A DNA stretch of 64,000 bases from Duffyella gerundensis (lineage in GTDB: Bacteria; Pseudomonadota; Gammaproteobacteria; Enterobacterales; Enterobacteriaceae). A program made the position numbers and the translations under genes. The stretch is from assembly GCF_001517405.1 (NCBI RefSeq), contig NZ_LN907827.1, positions 3,382,915-3,446,914 of the forward strand, read 5' to 3'. A model generated the notes under the pieces. The model ran no database searches. It saw only the letters and a program-made list of their open reading frames with translations, and had not been told where the DNA came from. Numbering within the stretch: the stretch's first letter is position 1; the number at the start of each line of letters is the position of its first letter. Positions 26,227-36,450 of this stretch are shown piece after piece.

Positions 26227-26727
26227 AATGCTTCATTTCCTTAACAAAACCCCGGGTAGCTGATTTCAGGCAATAGCTTGAAGACGCAAGGGAAATGGGC
26301 AAAGGCCCGATAAAATCAGGGGTTATTGGTGATGGATGCCTGAACTTCAGGCGCGAGATAATTACCATTTTCGCCGCTAAAAATGCAACCCTTAGTCGAA
26401 TCGCGATGTTTGTCACGTGGTAAGCAGTGAAATATCGCAATAAGTAATGAAAAGCCTAACTGGCTGTTATAAAAAGTAATAATTTGAGATTAATTAGCAT
26501 AGATATGCATTTTTTTTCGTCACCCACTGCGAACCGTTTGCTGCTATTTTGCACAAACCCTTCTCGGTTTGCTGCCCGCTGAAGCGCTGCCTAACCTGGT
26601 CATTATTCGACGTTTTACCCGCTTCGCCATTGACGTGATCTGTCGCGCAAAAAAGAAACAAAGCTGTTAGCCCAGCTTTAATTAACCTTTGATTGACATA
26701 TCATTAACATCTTCAAGGAGAGCAGCC
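26227..26727. other. Divergent promoter region gltP / acs
   Basis: No gene seen. The sequence is AT-rich around 26440-26520 (TAGCATAGATATGCATTTTTTTT) and near 26680-26715. The acs promoter in E. coli depends on CRP, FIS and IHF; no site here matches the CRP core well enough to assign. Confidence 0.6.
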
Positions 26728-28683
26728 ATGAGCCAACATCATAAATATCCCGTACCCGCGAACATCGCGGAACATGCCCTGATCAATGCCGACCAGTATG
26801 CAGCGATGTACCAACACTCGGTGCAGGATCCCGATGCCTTCTGGGGTGAACAAGGAAAAATTCTCGACTGGATAACGCCCTTTACCCGCGTTAAAAACAG
26901 TTCATTTGCGCCGGGCAATATCTCTATTCGCTGGTACGAAGATGGCACGCTGAATCTGGCGGCCAACTGCCTCGATCGTCATCTTGCTCAGCATGGCGAT
27001 CGCACCGCCATTATCTGGGAAGGCGATGATGCCAGCGAAAGCCGCAGCCTAAGTTATCGCGAGCTGCACGGCGACGTCTGTCGTTTTGCCAACGTGCTGG
27101 AAGCGGTGGGTATTCGTAAAGGCGATGTGGTCGCCATTTATATGCCCATGGTGCCGGAAGCGGCGGTGGCCATGCTCGCCTGCGCGCGTATTGGCGCGGT
27201 GCATACCGTGATTTTCGGCGGTTTCTCGCCGGAAGCGGTGGCGGGCCGCATTATCGACTGCGGCGCGAAGCTGGTGATCACCGCTGACGAAGGCGTACGC
27301 GCCGGTCGCGCCATCCCACTGAAGAAAAACGTCGATGAAGCGCTGAAAAACCCCGGCGTGACCACCATCAGCAACGTGATTGTGCTGCGCCGTACCGGCA
27401 ATGCGGTGGCGTGGCAGGAGAACCGCGATCTCTGGTGGCACGATCAGGTTAACGGCGCCAGCGATCAACATCAGCCCGCCGAAGTGGGCGCGGAAGATCC
27501 GCTGTTTATCCTTTATACCTCTGGCTCCACCGGCAAGCCGAAAGGCGTGCTGCACAGCACCGGCGGCTATCTGGTTTATGCGGCGACCACCTTTAAATAC
27601 GTTTTCGATCATCAGCCTGACGATATCTACTGGTGTACCGCCGACGTTGGCTGGATCACCGGCCACAGCTATCTGCTTTACGGACCGCTGGCGTGCGGTG
27701 CAACCACGCTGATGTTTGAAGGCGTGCCCAACTGGCCGAAACCGAGCCGCATGGCGGAAGTGGTTGATAAACATAAGGTGACGCTGCTTTATACCGCGCC
27801 GACCGCGATTCGTGCCCTGATGGCCGAAGGCGATAAGGCGATCGCCGGCACCCAACGCTCCACGCTGCGTATCATGGGATCGGTAGGCGAACCGATTAAC
27901 CCGGAAGCCTGGGAATGGTATTACCAGAAGATTGGCGACAGCCGCTGTCCGATCGTCGATACCTGGTGGCAAACCGAAACCGGCGGCTTCATGATCACGC
28001 CGCTGCCGGGTGCTACCGAACTGAAGCCTGGCTCCGCCACCCGACCTTTCTTTGGCGTTCAGCCTGCGTTAGTGGATAACGAAGGCGTGCCGCAGGAAGG
28101 CGCCTGCGAAGGCAACCTGGTGATTACCGACTCCTGGCCAGGCCAGGCGCGCACGCTGTTTGGCGATCACGATCGCTTTGAACAGACCTACTTCTCCACT
28201 TTTAAAAACATGTACTTCAGCGGTGACGGCGCACGCCGTGACGAAGATGGCTATTACTGGATCACCGGCCGTGTGGATGACGTGCTGAACGTTTCCGGCC
28301 ACCGTCTGGGTACGGCGGAGATCGAGTCGGCACTGGTGTCGCACCCTAAAATTGCTGAAGCCGCAGTGGTCGGCATTCCGCACGGCATCAAAGGCCAGGC
28401 GATTTACGCCTACATCACGCTGAACCACGGCGAAGAACCGTCGCCGGAGCTCTACACCGAGGTGCGCAACTGGGTGCGCAAAGAGATTGGCCCAATCGCC
28501 ACGCCGGATGTGCTGCACTGGACCGATTCGCTGCCAAAAACCCGCTCGGGCAAAATTATGCGCCGCATTCTGCGCAAAATCGCCGCGGGCGATACCAGCA
28601 ACTTTGGTGATACCTCCACGCTGGCCGATCCGGCCGTGGTTGAAAAACTGCTGGAAGAGAAGCAGTCGATCAAAATGCCGTAA
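26728..28683 (+). CDS. acs: Acetyl-CoA synthetase
   Basis: 651 residues. Activates acetate to acetyl-CoA through acetyl-AMP, the high-affinity route. The start is [20 protein letters not shown], eight bases after AAGGAG; an in-frame upstream ATG at 26689 would add 13 unlikely residues. Adenylate-forming signatures: [23 protein letters not shown] (P-loop-like), [79 protein letters not shown], and the C-terminal [19 protein letters not shown], whose lysine is the site of acetylation control by Pat/CobB. It is followed after 188 bp by yjcH-actP. Confidence 0.97.
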   Translation: MSQHHKYPVPANIAEHALINADQYAAMYQHSVQDPDAFWGEQGKILDWITPFTRVKNSSFAPGNISIRWYEDGTLNLAANCLDRHLAQHGDRTAIIWEGDDASESRSLSYRELHGDVCRFANVLEAVGIRKGDVVAIYMPMVPEAAVAMLACARIGAVHTVIFGGFSPEAVAGRIIDCGAKLVITADEGVRAGRAIPLKKNVDEALKNPGVTTISNVIVLRRTGNAVAWQENRDLWWHDQVNGASDQHQPAEVGAEDPLFILYTSGSTGKPKGVLHSTGGYLVYAATTFKYVFDHQPDDIYWCTADVGWITGHSYLLYGPLACGATTLMFEGVPNWPKPSRMAEVVDKHKVTLLYTAPTAIRALMAEGDKAIAGTQRSTLRIMGSVGEPINPEAWEWYYQKIGDSRCPIVDTWWQTETGGFMITPLPGATELKPGSATRPFFGVQPALVDNEGVPQEGACEGNLVITDSWPGQARTLFGDHDRFEQTYFSTFKNMYFSGDGARRDEDGYYWITGRVDDVLNVSGHRLGTAEIESALVSHPKIAEAAVVGIPHGIKGQAIYAYITLNHGEEPSPELYTEVRNWVRKEIGPIATPDVLHWTDSLPKTRSGKIMRRILRKIAAGDTSNFGDTSTLADPAVVEKLLEEKQSIKMP

Positions 28684-28715
28684 CCGCGGCGTCCTGTCTT
28701 TTTTCGTCCCACCCT

Positions 28716-28735
28716 CCTCTCCCGCAAGGGAGAGG
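28716..28735. repeat. GC hairpin between acs and yjcH
   Basis: CCTCTCCC-GCAA-GGGAGAGG, 8 bp with a stable GCAA tetraloop and no T-run. The 188-bp gap also has GTGC-TGA-GCAC inside an AAAACA..TGTTTT context (about 28741-28769). These may stabilise acs mRNA or attenuate yjcH-actP. Confidence 0.6.
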
Positions 28736-28871
28736 AAGCAAAACAGGAGATGTGCTGAGCACGTGTTTTGTTGTCAGGTTACTCACTAAAAAAATTTATA
28801 AAAAAAGGGCGTCAGGCACTGTTTGTGGTCAGCCTGCGCGCCCGATCCCCCTTACCTCTGGAGAGTGTGTG

Positions 28872-29183
28872 ATGATCAACAACATCTATCAACAGGTAGA
28901 AAGCAGCCCCCGCTTTCAGGAGCTGGTGCGCAAGCGGCAGGCCTTCGCGCTGGTGCTGACCGTCATTATGCTGGTGTTGTACGTCGGCTTTATCCTGCTT
29001 ATCGCCTTTGCCCCCGGCTGGCTCGGCACGCCGCTGCATGCCGGAACCAGCGTGACACGCGGCATTCCGCTGGGCGTCGGCCTGATTGTGATTTCGTTTC
29101 TGCTTACCGGCGTCTATGTCTGGCGCGCCAACGGCGAATTCGATCGCCTGACCAAAGAGATCGTGCGCGAGGTGCAGCCATGA
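28872..29183 (+). CDS. yjcH: DUF485 membrane protein YjcH
   Basis: A 103-residue inner-membrane protein with two membrane helices (about 26-48 and 65-87) around [29 protein letters not shown] and the end [19 protein letters not shown]. It is always encoded before actP, and its role is unproven, possibly a partner of the permease. The stop codon overlaps the actP start (ATGA at 29180-29183), which indicates translational coupling. The ATG follows GGAGAGTGTGTG. Confidence 0.92.
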   Translation: MINNIYQQVESSPRFQELVRKRQAFALVLTVIMLVLYVGFILLIAFAPGWLGTPLHAGTSVTRGIPLGVGLIVISFLLTGVYVWRANGEFDRLTKEIVREVQP

Positions 29184-30838
29184 AGATGTTTGCTCGGGTT
29201 CTGGCGGCGCTGGGCGCGCTGCCTTTGGGTGCGCAGGCGGCGGATGCCATCAGCGGTGCGGTTGAGCGTCAGCCGACCAACTGGCAGGCGATCATTATGT
29301 TTCTGGTGTTCGTCGGCGCGACGCTCGGCATCACCTGGTGGGCGTCCAAACGCACCCGCTCACGCAGCGATTACTACACCGCTGGCGGCAATATTACCGG
29401 CTTTCAGAATGGACTGGCGATCGCCGGTGACTTCATGTCCGCCGCGTCGTTTCTGGGTATTTCCGCGCTGGTTTATACCTCGGGCTACGATGGCCTGATC
29501 TATTCACTGGGCTTTCTGGTGGGCTGGCCGATCATTCTGTTTCTGATCGCAGAGCGTCTGCGTAACCTCGGCCGCTACACCTTTGCCGATGTCGCTTCCT
29601 ATCGTTTAAAACAGAAACCGATTCGCACCCTGTCCGCCTGCGGCTCGCTGGTGGTAGTGGCGCTTTACCTGATCGCACAGATGGTTGGTGCCGGTAAGCT
29701 GATTCAGCTGCTGTTCGGCCTCAACTACCACGTTGCGGTAGTGCTGGTGGGCATTTTGATGGTGCTCTACGTGCTGTTTGGCGGCATGCTGGCCACCACC
29801 TGGGTGCAGATTATCAAAGCGGTACTGCTGCTGTTTGGCGCCTCGTTTATGGCCATTATGGTGATGAAAACGGTGGGCTTCAGCTTCAATAACCTGTTCA
29901 GCCAGGCGATGGCGGTGCATCCCAAAGGCGCGGCGATCATGAGCCCTGGCGGGCTGGTGAAAGATCCGATCTCGGCGCTGTCGTTGGGCCTCGGTTTGAT
30001 GTTTGGTACCGCAGGCCTGCCGCATATCCTGATGCGTTTCTTTACCGTCAGCGATGCTCGCGAAGCGCGTAAAAGCGTGTTCTGGGCCACCGGCTTTATG
30101 GGTTACTTCTACTTCCTGACCTTTATTATCGGCTTCGGTGCCATTCTGTTGGTGGGGGCTAACCCGGCGTTTAAAGATGCCGCTGGCGCGCTCATTGGCG
30201 GCAACAATATGGCGGCGGTGCATCTGGCCGATGCCGTTGGCGGCAGTACCTTCCTCGGCTTTATCTCCGCTGTGGCCTTTGCCACCATTCTGGCGGTGGT
30301 TGCCGGTCTGACGCTGGCCGGTGCCTCGGCGGTGTCGCATGACCTTTACGCCAGCGTCTATCGCAAAGGAGAAGCGAGTGAGAAGGATGAGCTGCGGGTG
30401 TCGAAGATTACCGTGCTGATCCTCGGCGTGGTGGCTATCGCGCTGGGCATTTTGTTCGAGAAACAGAACATCGCCTTTATGGTGGGTTTGGCGTTCTCCA
30501 TCGCCGCCAGCTGTAACTTCCCGATTATCCTGCTGTCGATGTACTGGTCGAAGCTGACCACGCGTGGCGCGATGATTGGCGGCTGGGCTGGCCTGCTGAC
30601 CGCGGTGATCCTGATGATTCTGGGCCCGACCGTCTGGGTACAGGTTCTCGGTCACAGCGCACCGGTTTTCCCTTACGAATATCCGGCGCTGTTCTCGATG
30701 CTGGTGGCGTTTATCGGCATCTGGTTCTTCTCCACCACCGATACGTCTGCGTCTGGCCATCAGGAACGCATGCTGTTCCGCGATCAGTTTGTGCGTTCAC
30801 AAACCGGTATTGGTATCGATCAGGGCAAGTCCCACTAA
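29180..30838 (+). CDS. actP: Cation/acetate symporter ActP
   Basis: A 552-residue sodium:solute symporter for acetate and glycolate uptake. The N-terminal signal-like segment [22 protein letters not shown] is known in ActP. Then about 13 membrane helices with [68 protein letters not shown] and [43 protein letters not shown]. It starts within the yjcH stop, and a frame further upstream that is also open is only read-through of the preceding region. It is closed by a strong bidirectional terminator. Confidence 0.96.
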   Translation: MKMFARVLAALGALPLGAQAADAISGAVERQPTNWQAIIMFLVFVGATLGITWWASKRTRSRSDYYTAGGNITGFQNGLAIAGDFMSAASFLGISALVYTSGYDGLIYSLGFLVGWPIILFLIAERLRNLGRYTFADVASYRLKQKPIRTLSACGSLVVVALYLIAQMVGAGKLIQLLFGLNYHVAVVLVGILMVLYVLFGGMLATTWVQIIKAVLLLFGASFMAIMVMKTVGFSFNNLFSQAMAVHPKGAAIMSPGGLVKDPISALSLGLGLMFGTAGLPHILMRFFTVSDAREARKSVFWATGFMGYFYFLTFIIGFGAILLVGANPAFKDAAGALIGGNNMAAVHLADAVGGSTFLGFISAVAFATILAVVAGLTLAGASAVSHDLYASVYRKGEASEKDELRVSKITVLILGVVAIALGILFEKQNIAFMVGLAFSIAASCNFPIILLSMYWSKLTTRGAMIGGWAGLLTAVILMILGPTVWVQVLGHSAPVFPYEYPALFSMLVAFIGIWFFSTTDTSASGHQERMLFRDQFVRSQTGIGIDQGKSH

Positions 30839-30840
30839 AC

Positions 30841-30872
30841 AAAAAAGGCGCCCCGCAGGGCGCCTTTTTTTT
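30841..30872. terminator. Bidirectional terminator actP / yfaZ
   Basis: Stem AGGCGCCC / GGGCGCCT, loop CGCA, with six A before and eight T after, serving both convergent genes. Confidence 0.95.
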
Positions 30873-30882
30873 CAGCATGAAC

Positions 30883-31428
30883 TCAGAAACGCAGCGAAGC
30901 GCCAACATAAGGACCGTCAGCAATGACGTTGTCTTTGCGGCCATCTTTGTTATTCAGCTCAATATACTGATAACCGACGCGCACGTTCAGCAGCGAGATT
31001 GGCGTAAAGCTCAGGCCACCGCTGGCCTGCTGATAGCTGTCGATACGATCGGCAAACGCATCTGGCGCATAATAATATTCGCCATACAGGCCAAACATAT
31101 CGCTGAAGGTGTAGCTTGCACCAGCACCGACCGCCACCGCAAAGCCATCTTTGCCATTTTCCGGATGGGTGTACATCGCTTTGGCCGTTGGCGATACACG
31201 CAGCGGACCTGCATCAATGTTATAGCCCAGACCGAGGCCCGATAAACTGCCATCGTGATCGCTACGCAACCAGTTGCCGTTCAGGAACAGGCCCGGTGAG
31301 TTGGTGCCCAGACCGACGTTCAGGTTAGTGTAATGCTTGCCCACATCAACGCTGCCTTCAATCGCCTGGGCTGAACCCGCCAGCACCATCATCGCCAGAC
31401 CACTGCTCAAAAGTACTTTTTTATTCAT
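30883..31428 (-). CDS. yfaZ: YfaZ-family outer-membrane protein
   Basis: A 181-residue small barrel of about eight strands. Signal peptide MNKKVLLSSGLAMMVLAGSAQA is followed by IEGSVDVGKHYTNLNVGLGTNSPGLFLNGNW and the family end KDGRKDNVIADGPYVGASLRF, finishing with Phe. The YEYYYAPDA-like strand (GLYGEYYYAPDAFADRIDSYQQASGG) is typical. The start ATG at 31428, behind CGGAG, gives a clean signal peptide. Function unknown in the family; a porin role is assumed. A divergent paralogue follows upstream at 31570-32112. Confidence 0.92.
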   Translation of the reverse strand: MNKKVLLSSGLAMMVLAGSAQAIEGSVDVGKHYTNLNVGLGTNSPGLFLNGNWLRSDHDGSLSGLGLGYNIDAGPLRVSPTAKAMYTHPENGKDGFAVAVGAGASYTFSDMFGLYGEYYYAPDAFADRIDSYQQASGGLSFTPISLLNVRVGYQYIELNNKDGRKDNVIADGPYVGASLRF

Positions 31429-31569
31429 CGCCAGACTCCGTTTTAAGGCTTTTTTTGGAGCGCGCAGAATAGCGGTGAGAAAAGTGAGACACAATGTATA
31501 AGTCGTTACTTTACATTAATGATGCACCGCTATTCTGCCAAAAAGGTAAGCGCTCACTACTTCATGGCC

Positions 31570-32112
31570 TCAGAACAAATAGCGCGCGCCGATAAACCAG
31601 CCGTCAGCCAGGCTGCGATCGGGCTGAATATTTTGCCCATCCAGCTTTACAGCACGGTAGCCCACCTGCATCTGCAGCGACGGCATCAGCGCGGTCCCCA
31701 CACCCAGCCGCATATCCTGATAGCCGTGCATACGTAACGTCAGCGTATCCGGTGCGTAATGATAATCCGCGAACAGCCACACCGTTCGTAACACCGGCCA
31801 GACGATGCTAGCGCCAGGGCTTAACGCATAGCCCGCATCCTGACCGGAGAACGCGACGTAGCTGGTGCGCATCGAAGGAATAACATAGAAAGGCCTGATG
31901 GCGAACAGATAGCCCGCCTGCAAGTTAGCGGTATAGAGTACGTCACTTTCGCGCGGTAAAAGCCATTCGCCACCGAGCATCAGGCGATCGCCCTCTGTGA
32001 TCGTGGTGTGCGCATTCAGGCCGGTGAAGGAGCGTCCGGCATCAACGCCGAGCGAAACGGCCTGCGCCTGCAACGTCAACAGCAGCGCCATAAGGGTAAA
32101 AAGTGATTTCAT
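31570..32112 (-). CDS. Second YfaZ-like outer-membrane protein
   Basis: A 180-residue paralogue of the adjacent gene, much diverged. Signal peptide MKSLFTLMALLLTLQAQA, then VSLGVDAGRSFTGLNAHTTITEGDRLMLGGEW, the shared FADYHYAPDTLTLRMHGYQDMRLGVG strand and the end DRSLADGWFIGARYLF. Only 141 bp separate it from yfaZ on the same strand, so it is a tandem duplicate. The start ATG at 32112 follows AAGGAATGATGTG; an ATG six codons earlier overlaps that site. The plug or loop regions differ most, suggesting a changed surface. Confidence 0.85.
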   Translation of the reverse strand: MKSLFTLMALLLTLQAQAVSLGVDAGRSFTGLNAHTTITEGDRLMLGGEWLLPRESDVLYTANLQAGYLFAIRPFYVIPSMRTSYVAFSGQDAGYALSPGASIVWPVLRTVWLFADYHYAPDTLTLRMHGYQDMRLGVGTALMPSLQMQVGYRAVKLDGQNIQPDRSLADGWFIGARYLF

Positions 32113-32210
32113 CACATCATTCCTTATCATGGTTGAGGAATGACGAGAGTAGGATTGGCGACGGGAGTGACTCTATAAGGTTTGGCTCAATCGGGGGATG
32201 AAAAAGCCAA

Positions 32211-32237
32211 AAAAAGCCGGGCGCGCAGGCCCGGCTT
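32211..32237 (-). terminator. Terminator of yjcE
   Basis: 9-bp stem AAGCCGGGC / GCCCGGCTT with a 6-base loop and a minus-strand T-run; 9 bases after the yjcE stop. Confidence 0.9.
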
Positions 32238-32245
32238 GACGAGGA

Positions 32246-33895
32246 TTACTCTTCTTTATCGATCAGTACCGCTTCCAGCAGATCGAGATCGCGCAGCAGT
32301 TTCTGCATGGTCTCGTTGGAAATCTGCTGAGTGGCACGCAGGTGATAAACTTCCCCGCGCTCGGCGCGCAGCGCGTTAAGCCGGAAACGCCGCTCCAGAT
32401 TTTCAGCCAGAATCGATTTCTCGAGGTTCTCTTTGCCATCCAGACGGCGACGCAGATTACCCGCCACGCGCGAGCCGACCTCTTTCACCAGCTCTTCATC
32501 GAGATTTTCTTCGCTGTCCTTCATCAGCCGCTCTTCCATCTTGTGCAGGCTCTCGATCGCCACGCCAGCCATAATGGCGCGGGCGTTCTGAATTTCGTGA
32601 CGATGACCGGCATGATCGACGCCGTCGATACCGCGCAGCAGCATCGGCAGCAGGATCACGCCAATCAGCAGCGAAAACAGAATCACGCCGGTGGCGATGA
32701 AGATCAGCTCATAACGGGCCGGGAAGGGCTCGCCGCTGGAGAGCAGCAGCGGAATAGAGAGCACACCCGCTAGCGTAATCGCACCGCGGACGCCCGCAAA
32801 GGTGGCGATCAGCAGTTCGCGCATTGAGTAGTTGCCGAACTCCAGCGGGCGCTTTTTCAGCAGACGGCGGCTGAAGCGCTGCATGATCCACAGCCAGCTA
32901 AAACGCACGCCCATCAGCGCCAGATAGACCAGACCGATATCGGCAAACAGCATCCACAGCTCGACGTTGGGATCGGCGTTGGCCTGCTCAACCGAGGTTT
33001 GCAGAATATCGGGCAGCTGCAAACCGAGCATCAGGAACACCATGCCGTTAAAGACAAACTCCAGCATCTGCCAGACGCTGTTTGCGCGCAGACGCATCGC
33101 CAGCGGTGCCTGGCGAATAATGCCGGAACGGGTAATGGTCATGCCCGCCGCAACCGCTGCGAGGATACCGGATACGCCCAGATGTTCGGCGATCAGGTAA
33201 GAGGCAAACGGCAGCAGCAGCAGCAGCACGGTTTGCGTTGCCGGATCGTCACCGCTCCAGCGGCTCAGCAGGCGCAGCGAACGGCCATAGAGCCAGCAAA
33301 TCGCCACACCGGCCACCAGCCCGCCGATGGCGACCTTCAGGAACTCAATGCTGGCGCCTGACCAGGTAAACACCATGGTGCCCATCGCAACTGCCACGGC
33401 GAATTTCAGCGATACCAGGCCTGATGCGTCGTTCATCAACGCTTCACCCTGCACAATCGACATGATTTTTTTCGGAATGCGGCCTTCGCCCACAATGCCC
33501 GAGAGCGCGACGGCATCGGTAGGTGACAGCACCGCCGCCAGCGCAAAGGCCGGAATCAGCGGAATGCCCGGCACCATCCAGTAAATCAGGTAGCCAATAC
33601 CAATCACCGTAATCAGCACCAGCACCAGCGCTAATCCGAGGATCTCGCGGCCATGATGCAGAAACTCGCTGATCGGCGTTTTCCAGCCGTCGGCAAACAG
33701 CAGCGGCGGAATAAACAACACCAAAAACAGTTCAGGGTCGAAATCGACGTGCAGGCCAAAGGTCGGCCATGCCAGCAGCGCACCGGCGGCAATCTGCACC
33801 AGCGGCAGCGGTATCTGAAAAGGAATAATGCGAGCCGCAACGCCGGAAAGCGATACCACCAGCGTCATCATTAAAATAGTAAAAAAGATTTCCAT
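32246..33895 (-). CDS. yjcE: CPA1-family Na+/H+ antiporter YjcE
   Basis: 549 residues, as in E. coli YjcE. The start MEIFFTILMMTLVVSLSGVAARIIPFQIPLPLVQIAAGALLAWPTF is behind AAGGA; upstream in-frame ATG codons give non-conserved residues. About 12 membrane helices, with conserved FIPPLLFADGWKTP, FALAAVLSPTDAVALSGIVGEGRIPKKIM and QGEALMNDASGLVSLKFAVAVA (the NDA aspartate of ion exchange), and FAGVRGAITLAGVLSIPLLL. A cytoplasmic tail of about 120 residues is predicted to be helical. It exports Na+/K+ against protons; the physiological ion is unproven. It stands between yfaZ genes and ghxP. Confidence 0.95.
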   Translation of the reverse strand: MEIFFTILMMTLVVSLSGVAARIIPFQIPLPLVQIAAGALLAWPTFGLHVDFDPELFLVLFIPPLLFADGWKTPISEFLHHGREILGLALVLVLITVIGIGYLIYWMVPGIPLIPAFALAAVLSPTDAVALSGIVGEGRIPKKIMSIVQGEALMNDASGLVSLKFAVAVAMGTMVFTWSGASIEFLKVAIGGLVAGVAICWLYGRSLRLLSRWSGDDPATQTVLLLLLPFASYLIAEHLGVSGILAAVAAGMTITRSGIIRQAPLAMRLRANSVWQMLEFVFNGMVFLMLGLQLPDILQTSVEQANADPNVELWMLFADIGLVYLALMGVRFSWLWIMQRFSRRLLKKRPLEFGNYSMRELLIATFAGVRGAITLAGVLSIPLLLSSGEPFPARYELIFIATGVILFSLLIGVILLPMLLRGIDGVDHAGHRHEIQNARAIMAGVAIESLHKMEERLMKDSEENLDEELVKEVGSRVAGNLRRRLDGKENLEKSILAENLERRFRLNALRAERGEVYHLRATQQISNETMQKLLRDLDLLEAVLIDKEE

Positions 33896-34072
33896 GCTGT
33901 CCTTAAAGCCTCTTCTTACGCAGGCGTGGAATAACGTTCGGGGAGTGTGTGCCGGGAAAGTGTAAAACAAAACGGCACGGGAAAAAAAACCTCACGTGCG
34001 AAAAGCGGAATTATCGCGGTTGATACAAGAGGATCCCGCCATTTTTAGCAAAATGGCGGGAGAGCAGCGAAG

Positions 34073-35422
34073 TTAAATTGCCCAGCCGCCAGCATAGAAC
34101 AGCGCCAGTGCGATGGCGATGACCACGGTGCCGACGTTCAGCTTGCGCCATTCACCAGCAAACAGGCGGCCAATCACCAGCGTACCGAAACCGAGCATGA
34201 TGCCGGTGACGATGTTACAGGTCAGTACAATAAACACTGCGGTGACCAACCCGGCCATCGCATCGACAAAATCACCAAAGTCGATTTTTGCCACGTTGCT
34301 CAGCATCAGCAGGCCGACATACATCAACGCTGGCGCGGTGGCGTAAGCCGGAACCAGATAAGCCAGCGGTGACATAAACAGGATCAGCAGAAACAGCAGC
34401 CCAACCACGATGGCGGTTAAGCCGGTTTTACCGCCCGCCGCCGTTCCGGCCGCCGACTCGATATACACCGCCGCCGGCGACGCACCCACCAGGCCAGCAA
34501 AAATGCTGCTGAAGGAGTCGGTGGTCAGCGCGCGTCCGCCGTTGAGGATCTGGCCATCTTTATCCAGCAGGTTAGCCTGCCCGGCGACCGCACGGATGGT
34601 GCCGGTGGCATCGAATACCGCGGTCATCACCAGCGCCAGCACGCTCGGCAGCACCACTGGCTGCAAGGCACCGAGGATATCCAGGCTCAGCAGCGTGGAG
34701 TGGCCGCTGGCATCGGTCAGGCTTGGCATGGCGAACAGGCCCTGATAGCTCACCGCCGGGTCGAAAATCAGACCGGCAATGGAAATAGCAATGATGGTCA
34801 TCAGGATGCCGCCCGGCACGCGACGTTTCTCCAGGCCAAAAATAGCCGCCAGGCCGAGCAGCGTCATGATCACCGGAAACGACGGGAAATGCCCCAGCGC
34901 TACCGGCAGGCCTGCACCGCTGTTTTTCACCACCAGCCCGACGCTGTCGGCGGCGATCAACATCAGGAACAGGCCGATGCCGATGCCGGTGCCGTGCGCC
35001 ACGCCGGTGGGCAAATTACGCAGGATCCAGCCACGAATGCCGGTCACCGAAATCAGCGTAAACAGCACGCCCATCAGAAATACCGCACCCAGCGCCACCG
35101 GAATGCTGATCTGCTGCCCCAGCACCAGGCTAAAGGCGGTAAAAGCGGTCAGCGAGATGGCGCAACCAATCGCCAACGGCAGATTGGCCCACAGGCCCAT
35201 GACGATCGACCCGACGCTGGCCACCAGACAGGTAGCGACAAACACCGCCGTTGGCGGAAAACCCGCTTTGCCCAGCATAACCGGCACCACAATGACGGAA
35301 TAGACCATGGCAAGAAAGGTGGTCAGCCCGGCAACAATCTCCTGGCGCACGCTTGATCCACGGGCTGAGAGACAAAACCAGGCATCAAGCTTACCGCGAG
35401 CGGGACGCGAGTCGGTCGACAT
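34073..35422 (-). CDS. ghxP: Guanine/hypoxanthine permease GhxP
   Basis: A 449-residue NCS2/AzgA purine permease, matching E. coli YjcD/GhxP in length. The start [28 protein letters not shown] agrees with the E. coli end; the ATG 20 codons earlier does not. Motifs: [83 protein letters not shown] and [30 protein letters not shown]. About 12-14 membrane helices. A perfect PurR box lies 81 bp upstream, so it belongs with salvage of purines when PurR is released. Confidence 0.96.
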   Translation of the reverse strand: MSTDSRPARGKLDAWFCLSARGSSVRQEIVAGLTTFLAMVYSVIVVPVMLGKAGFPPTAVFVATCLVASVGSIVMGLWANLPLAIGCAISLTAFTAFSLVLGQQISIPVALGAVFLMGVLFTLISVTGIRGWILRNLPTGVAHGTGIGIGLFLMLIAADSVGLVVKNSGAGLPVALGHFPSFPVIMTLLGLAAIFGLEKRRVPGGILMTIIAISIAGLIFDPAVSYQGLFAMPSLTDASGHSTLLSLDILGALQPVVLPSVLALVMTAVFDATGTIRAVAGQANLLDKDGQILNGGRALTTDSFSSIFAGLVGASPAAVYIESAAGTAAGGKTGLTAIVVGLLFLLILFMSPLAYLVPAYATAPALMYVGLLMLSNVAKIDFGDFVDAMAGLVTAVFIVLTCNIVTGIMLGFGTLVIGRLFAGEWRKLNVGTVVIAIALALFYAGGWAI

Positions 35423-35502
35423 AACGAAAAACCTCTGAAGAGTGATAAAAATGCTGCTGTGATCAGACGGCGCTGGGGCCATGTTTTGCCCTGTGCATCA
35501 CA

Positions 35503-35518
35503 AGGCAAACGTTTACCT
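35503..35518 (-). promoter_or_regulatory. PurR box upstream of ghxP
   Basis: AGGCAAACGTTTACCT agrees at all fixed positions of ANGCAAACGTTTNCNT. It lies 81 bp before the ghxP start. Confidence 0.85.
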
Positions 35519-35526
35519 GATCGTTA

Positions 35527-35554
35527 ATAAAAACGCCGCATTAGCGCGGCGGTT
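35527..35554 (-). terminator. Terminator of the glutathione transferase gene
   Basis: AACGCCGC / GCGGCG stem (six G-C rich pairs, 6-base loop), followed on the minus strand by GTTTTTATT. It is 180 bp past the stop, beside the ghxP operator. Confidence 0.75.
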
Positions 35555-35692
35555 AAAAAAGGCAGGGGATTATCCGGTCTTTGCTGGCGCTTTTTCAACT
35601 GCTGATTGCGGCTGAACGAGGATAATTACGGCAAGCATGGCGCAAAATCAAAAAAAGCGCGGCAGGAGCCAGCGCTGAAGAGAACCTTTGGC

Positions 35693-35726
35693 GTTGCGCA
35701 ATTGCCATAGCATGCCATTGCGCAAC
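35693..35726. repeat. Hairpin just past the glutathione transferase stop
   Basis: Perfect 10-bp inverted repeat GTTGCGCAAT / ATTGCGCAAC with a 14-base loop that itself has CAT-AGC-ATG. It ends 8 bases from the stop codon and has no T-run; it may protect the 3' end. Confidence 0.55.
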
Positions 35727-35733
35727 AGTGGCG

Positions 35734-36402
35734 TTACCCGCCGCTGAGATTAAGCTCTCCGCCCTGCTTGATCGCCCGCTGCCAGGCAGCACGCTGGGTA
35801 ATTTTTTCCAGCCAGCTGCGAATCGCTGGCGCGTTATCAAGGCTGCTGCGCGCCGCCAGGCCCTGCAGCGGAAAACTCATCTGTACGTCAGCGATGCTGA
35901 AATGCTGGCCAGCAAACCACGGATGGCGCTGTAAATGTTGCTCAATGAAGTCTCGGTGGGTGGCGACCTGCTTATCGAGCCAGGCTTTTTGCACGCCGTT
36001 ACCAAAAGCGGCGCCAATCGGACGCATTAGCAGCGGCACCGGCGCTTTGCCCATGCGGCCAAAAATCAGCTTCATCACCACCAGCGGCATCAGTGAGCCT
36101 TCGGCGTAGTGCAGCCAGTAGCGCGACTGCAGACGTTCATCATCATCGGTCAGGGTTAGTCGCTGTTCGCTGTCGTATCGCTCGCTGAGATACTCAAGGA
36201 TGGCGCCCGATTCGGCGATCACCCGGTTGCCGTCGGTAATAATTGGCGCTTTGCCCAGCGGATGGACCTGCTTTAACGCGTCTGGCGCCAGCATGCTCTT
36301 TTCACGCTCATAGCGTTTGATTTGATAAGGCGCTTCCAGCTCTTCCAGCAGCCACAACACCCGCTGCGAACGCGAGTTATTCAGATGATGTACGGTGATC
36401 AT
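35734..36402 (-). CDS. Glutathione S-transferase family protein
   Basis: 222 residues. N-terminal thioredoxin-like domain with HHLNNSRSQRVLWLLEELEAPYQI (catalytic Ser in the NNSRSQR region) and HPLGKAPIITDGNRVIAESGAILEYL, the cis-Pro and glutathione gamma-glutamyl-binding ESGA. The C-terminal all-helical domain contains PWFAGQHFSIADVQMSFPL (N-capping box). Probably a cytosolic detoxification enzyme; electrophile unknown. The start ATG at 36402 follows GAGAGGAAG; an upstream GTG is inside the site. It is next to soxR, so membership of the oxidative-stress response is plausible. Confidence 0.9.
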   Translation of the reverse strand: MITVHHLNNSRSQRVLWLLEELEAPYQIKRYEREKSMLAPDALKQVHPLGKAPIITDGNRVIAESGAILEYLSERYDSEQRLTLTDDDERLQSRYWLHYAEGSLMPLVVMKLIFGRMGKAPVPLLMRPIGAAFGNGVQKAWLDKQVATHRDFIEQHLQRHPWFAGQHFSIADVQMSFPLQGLAARSSLDNAPAIRSWLEKITQRAAWQRAIKQGGELNLSGG

Positions 36403-36450
36403 TAGCACTTCCTCTCAGGAGACGTGCAACCAGTATAGTTGAGTCGGCGA

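Noticed and set aside
27049..27972. 307-residue open frame opposite acs
   Set aside because: Antisense shadow of a highly conserved gene; composition Arg/His-rich, no start signal.
29606..30760. 384-residue open frame opposite actP
   Set aside because: Gln/His/Arg-rich low-complexity translation typical of the strand opposite a membrane-protein gene.
28823..30838. Long fused start for actP (671 residues)
   Set aside because: The extra 119 residues are yjcH in another frame; the conserved start is at 29180, overlapping the yjcH stop.
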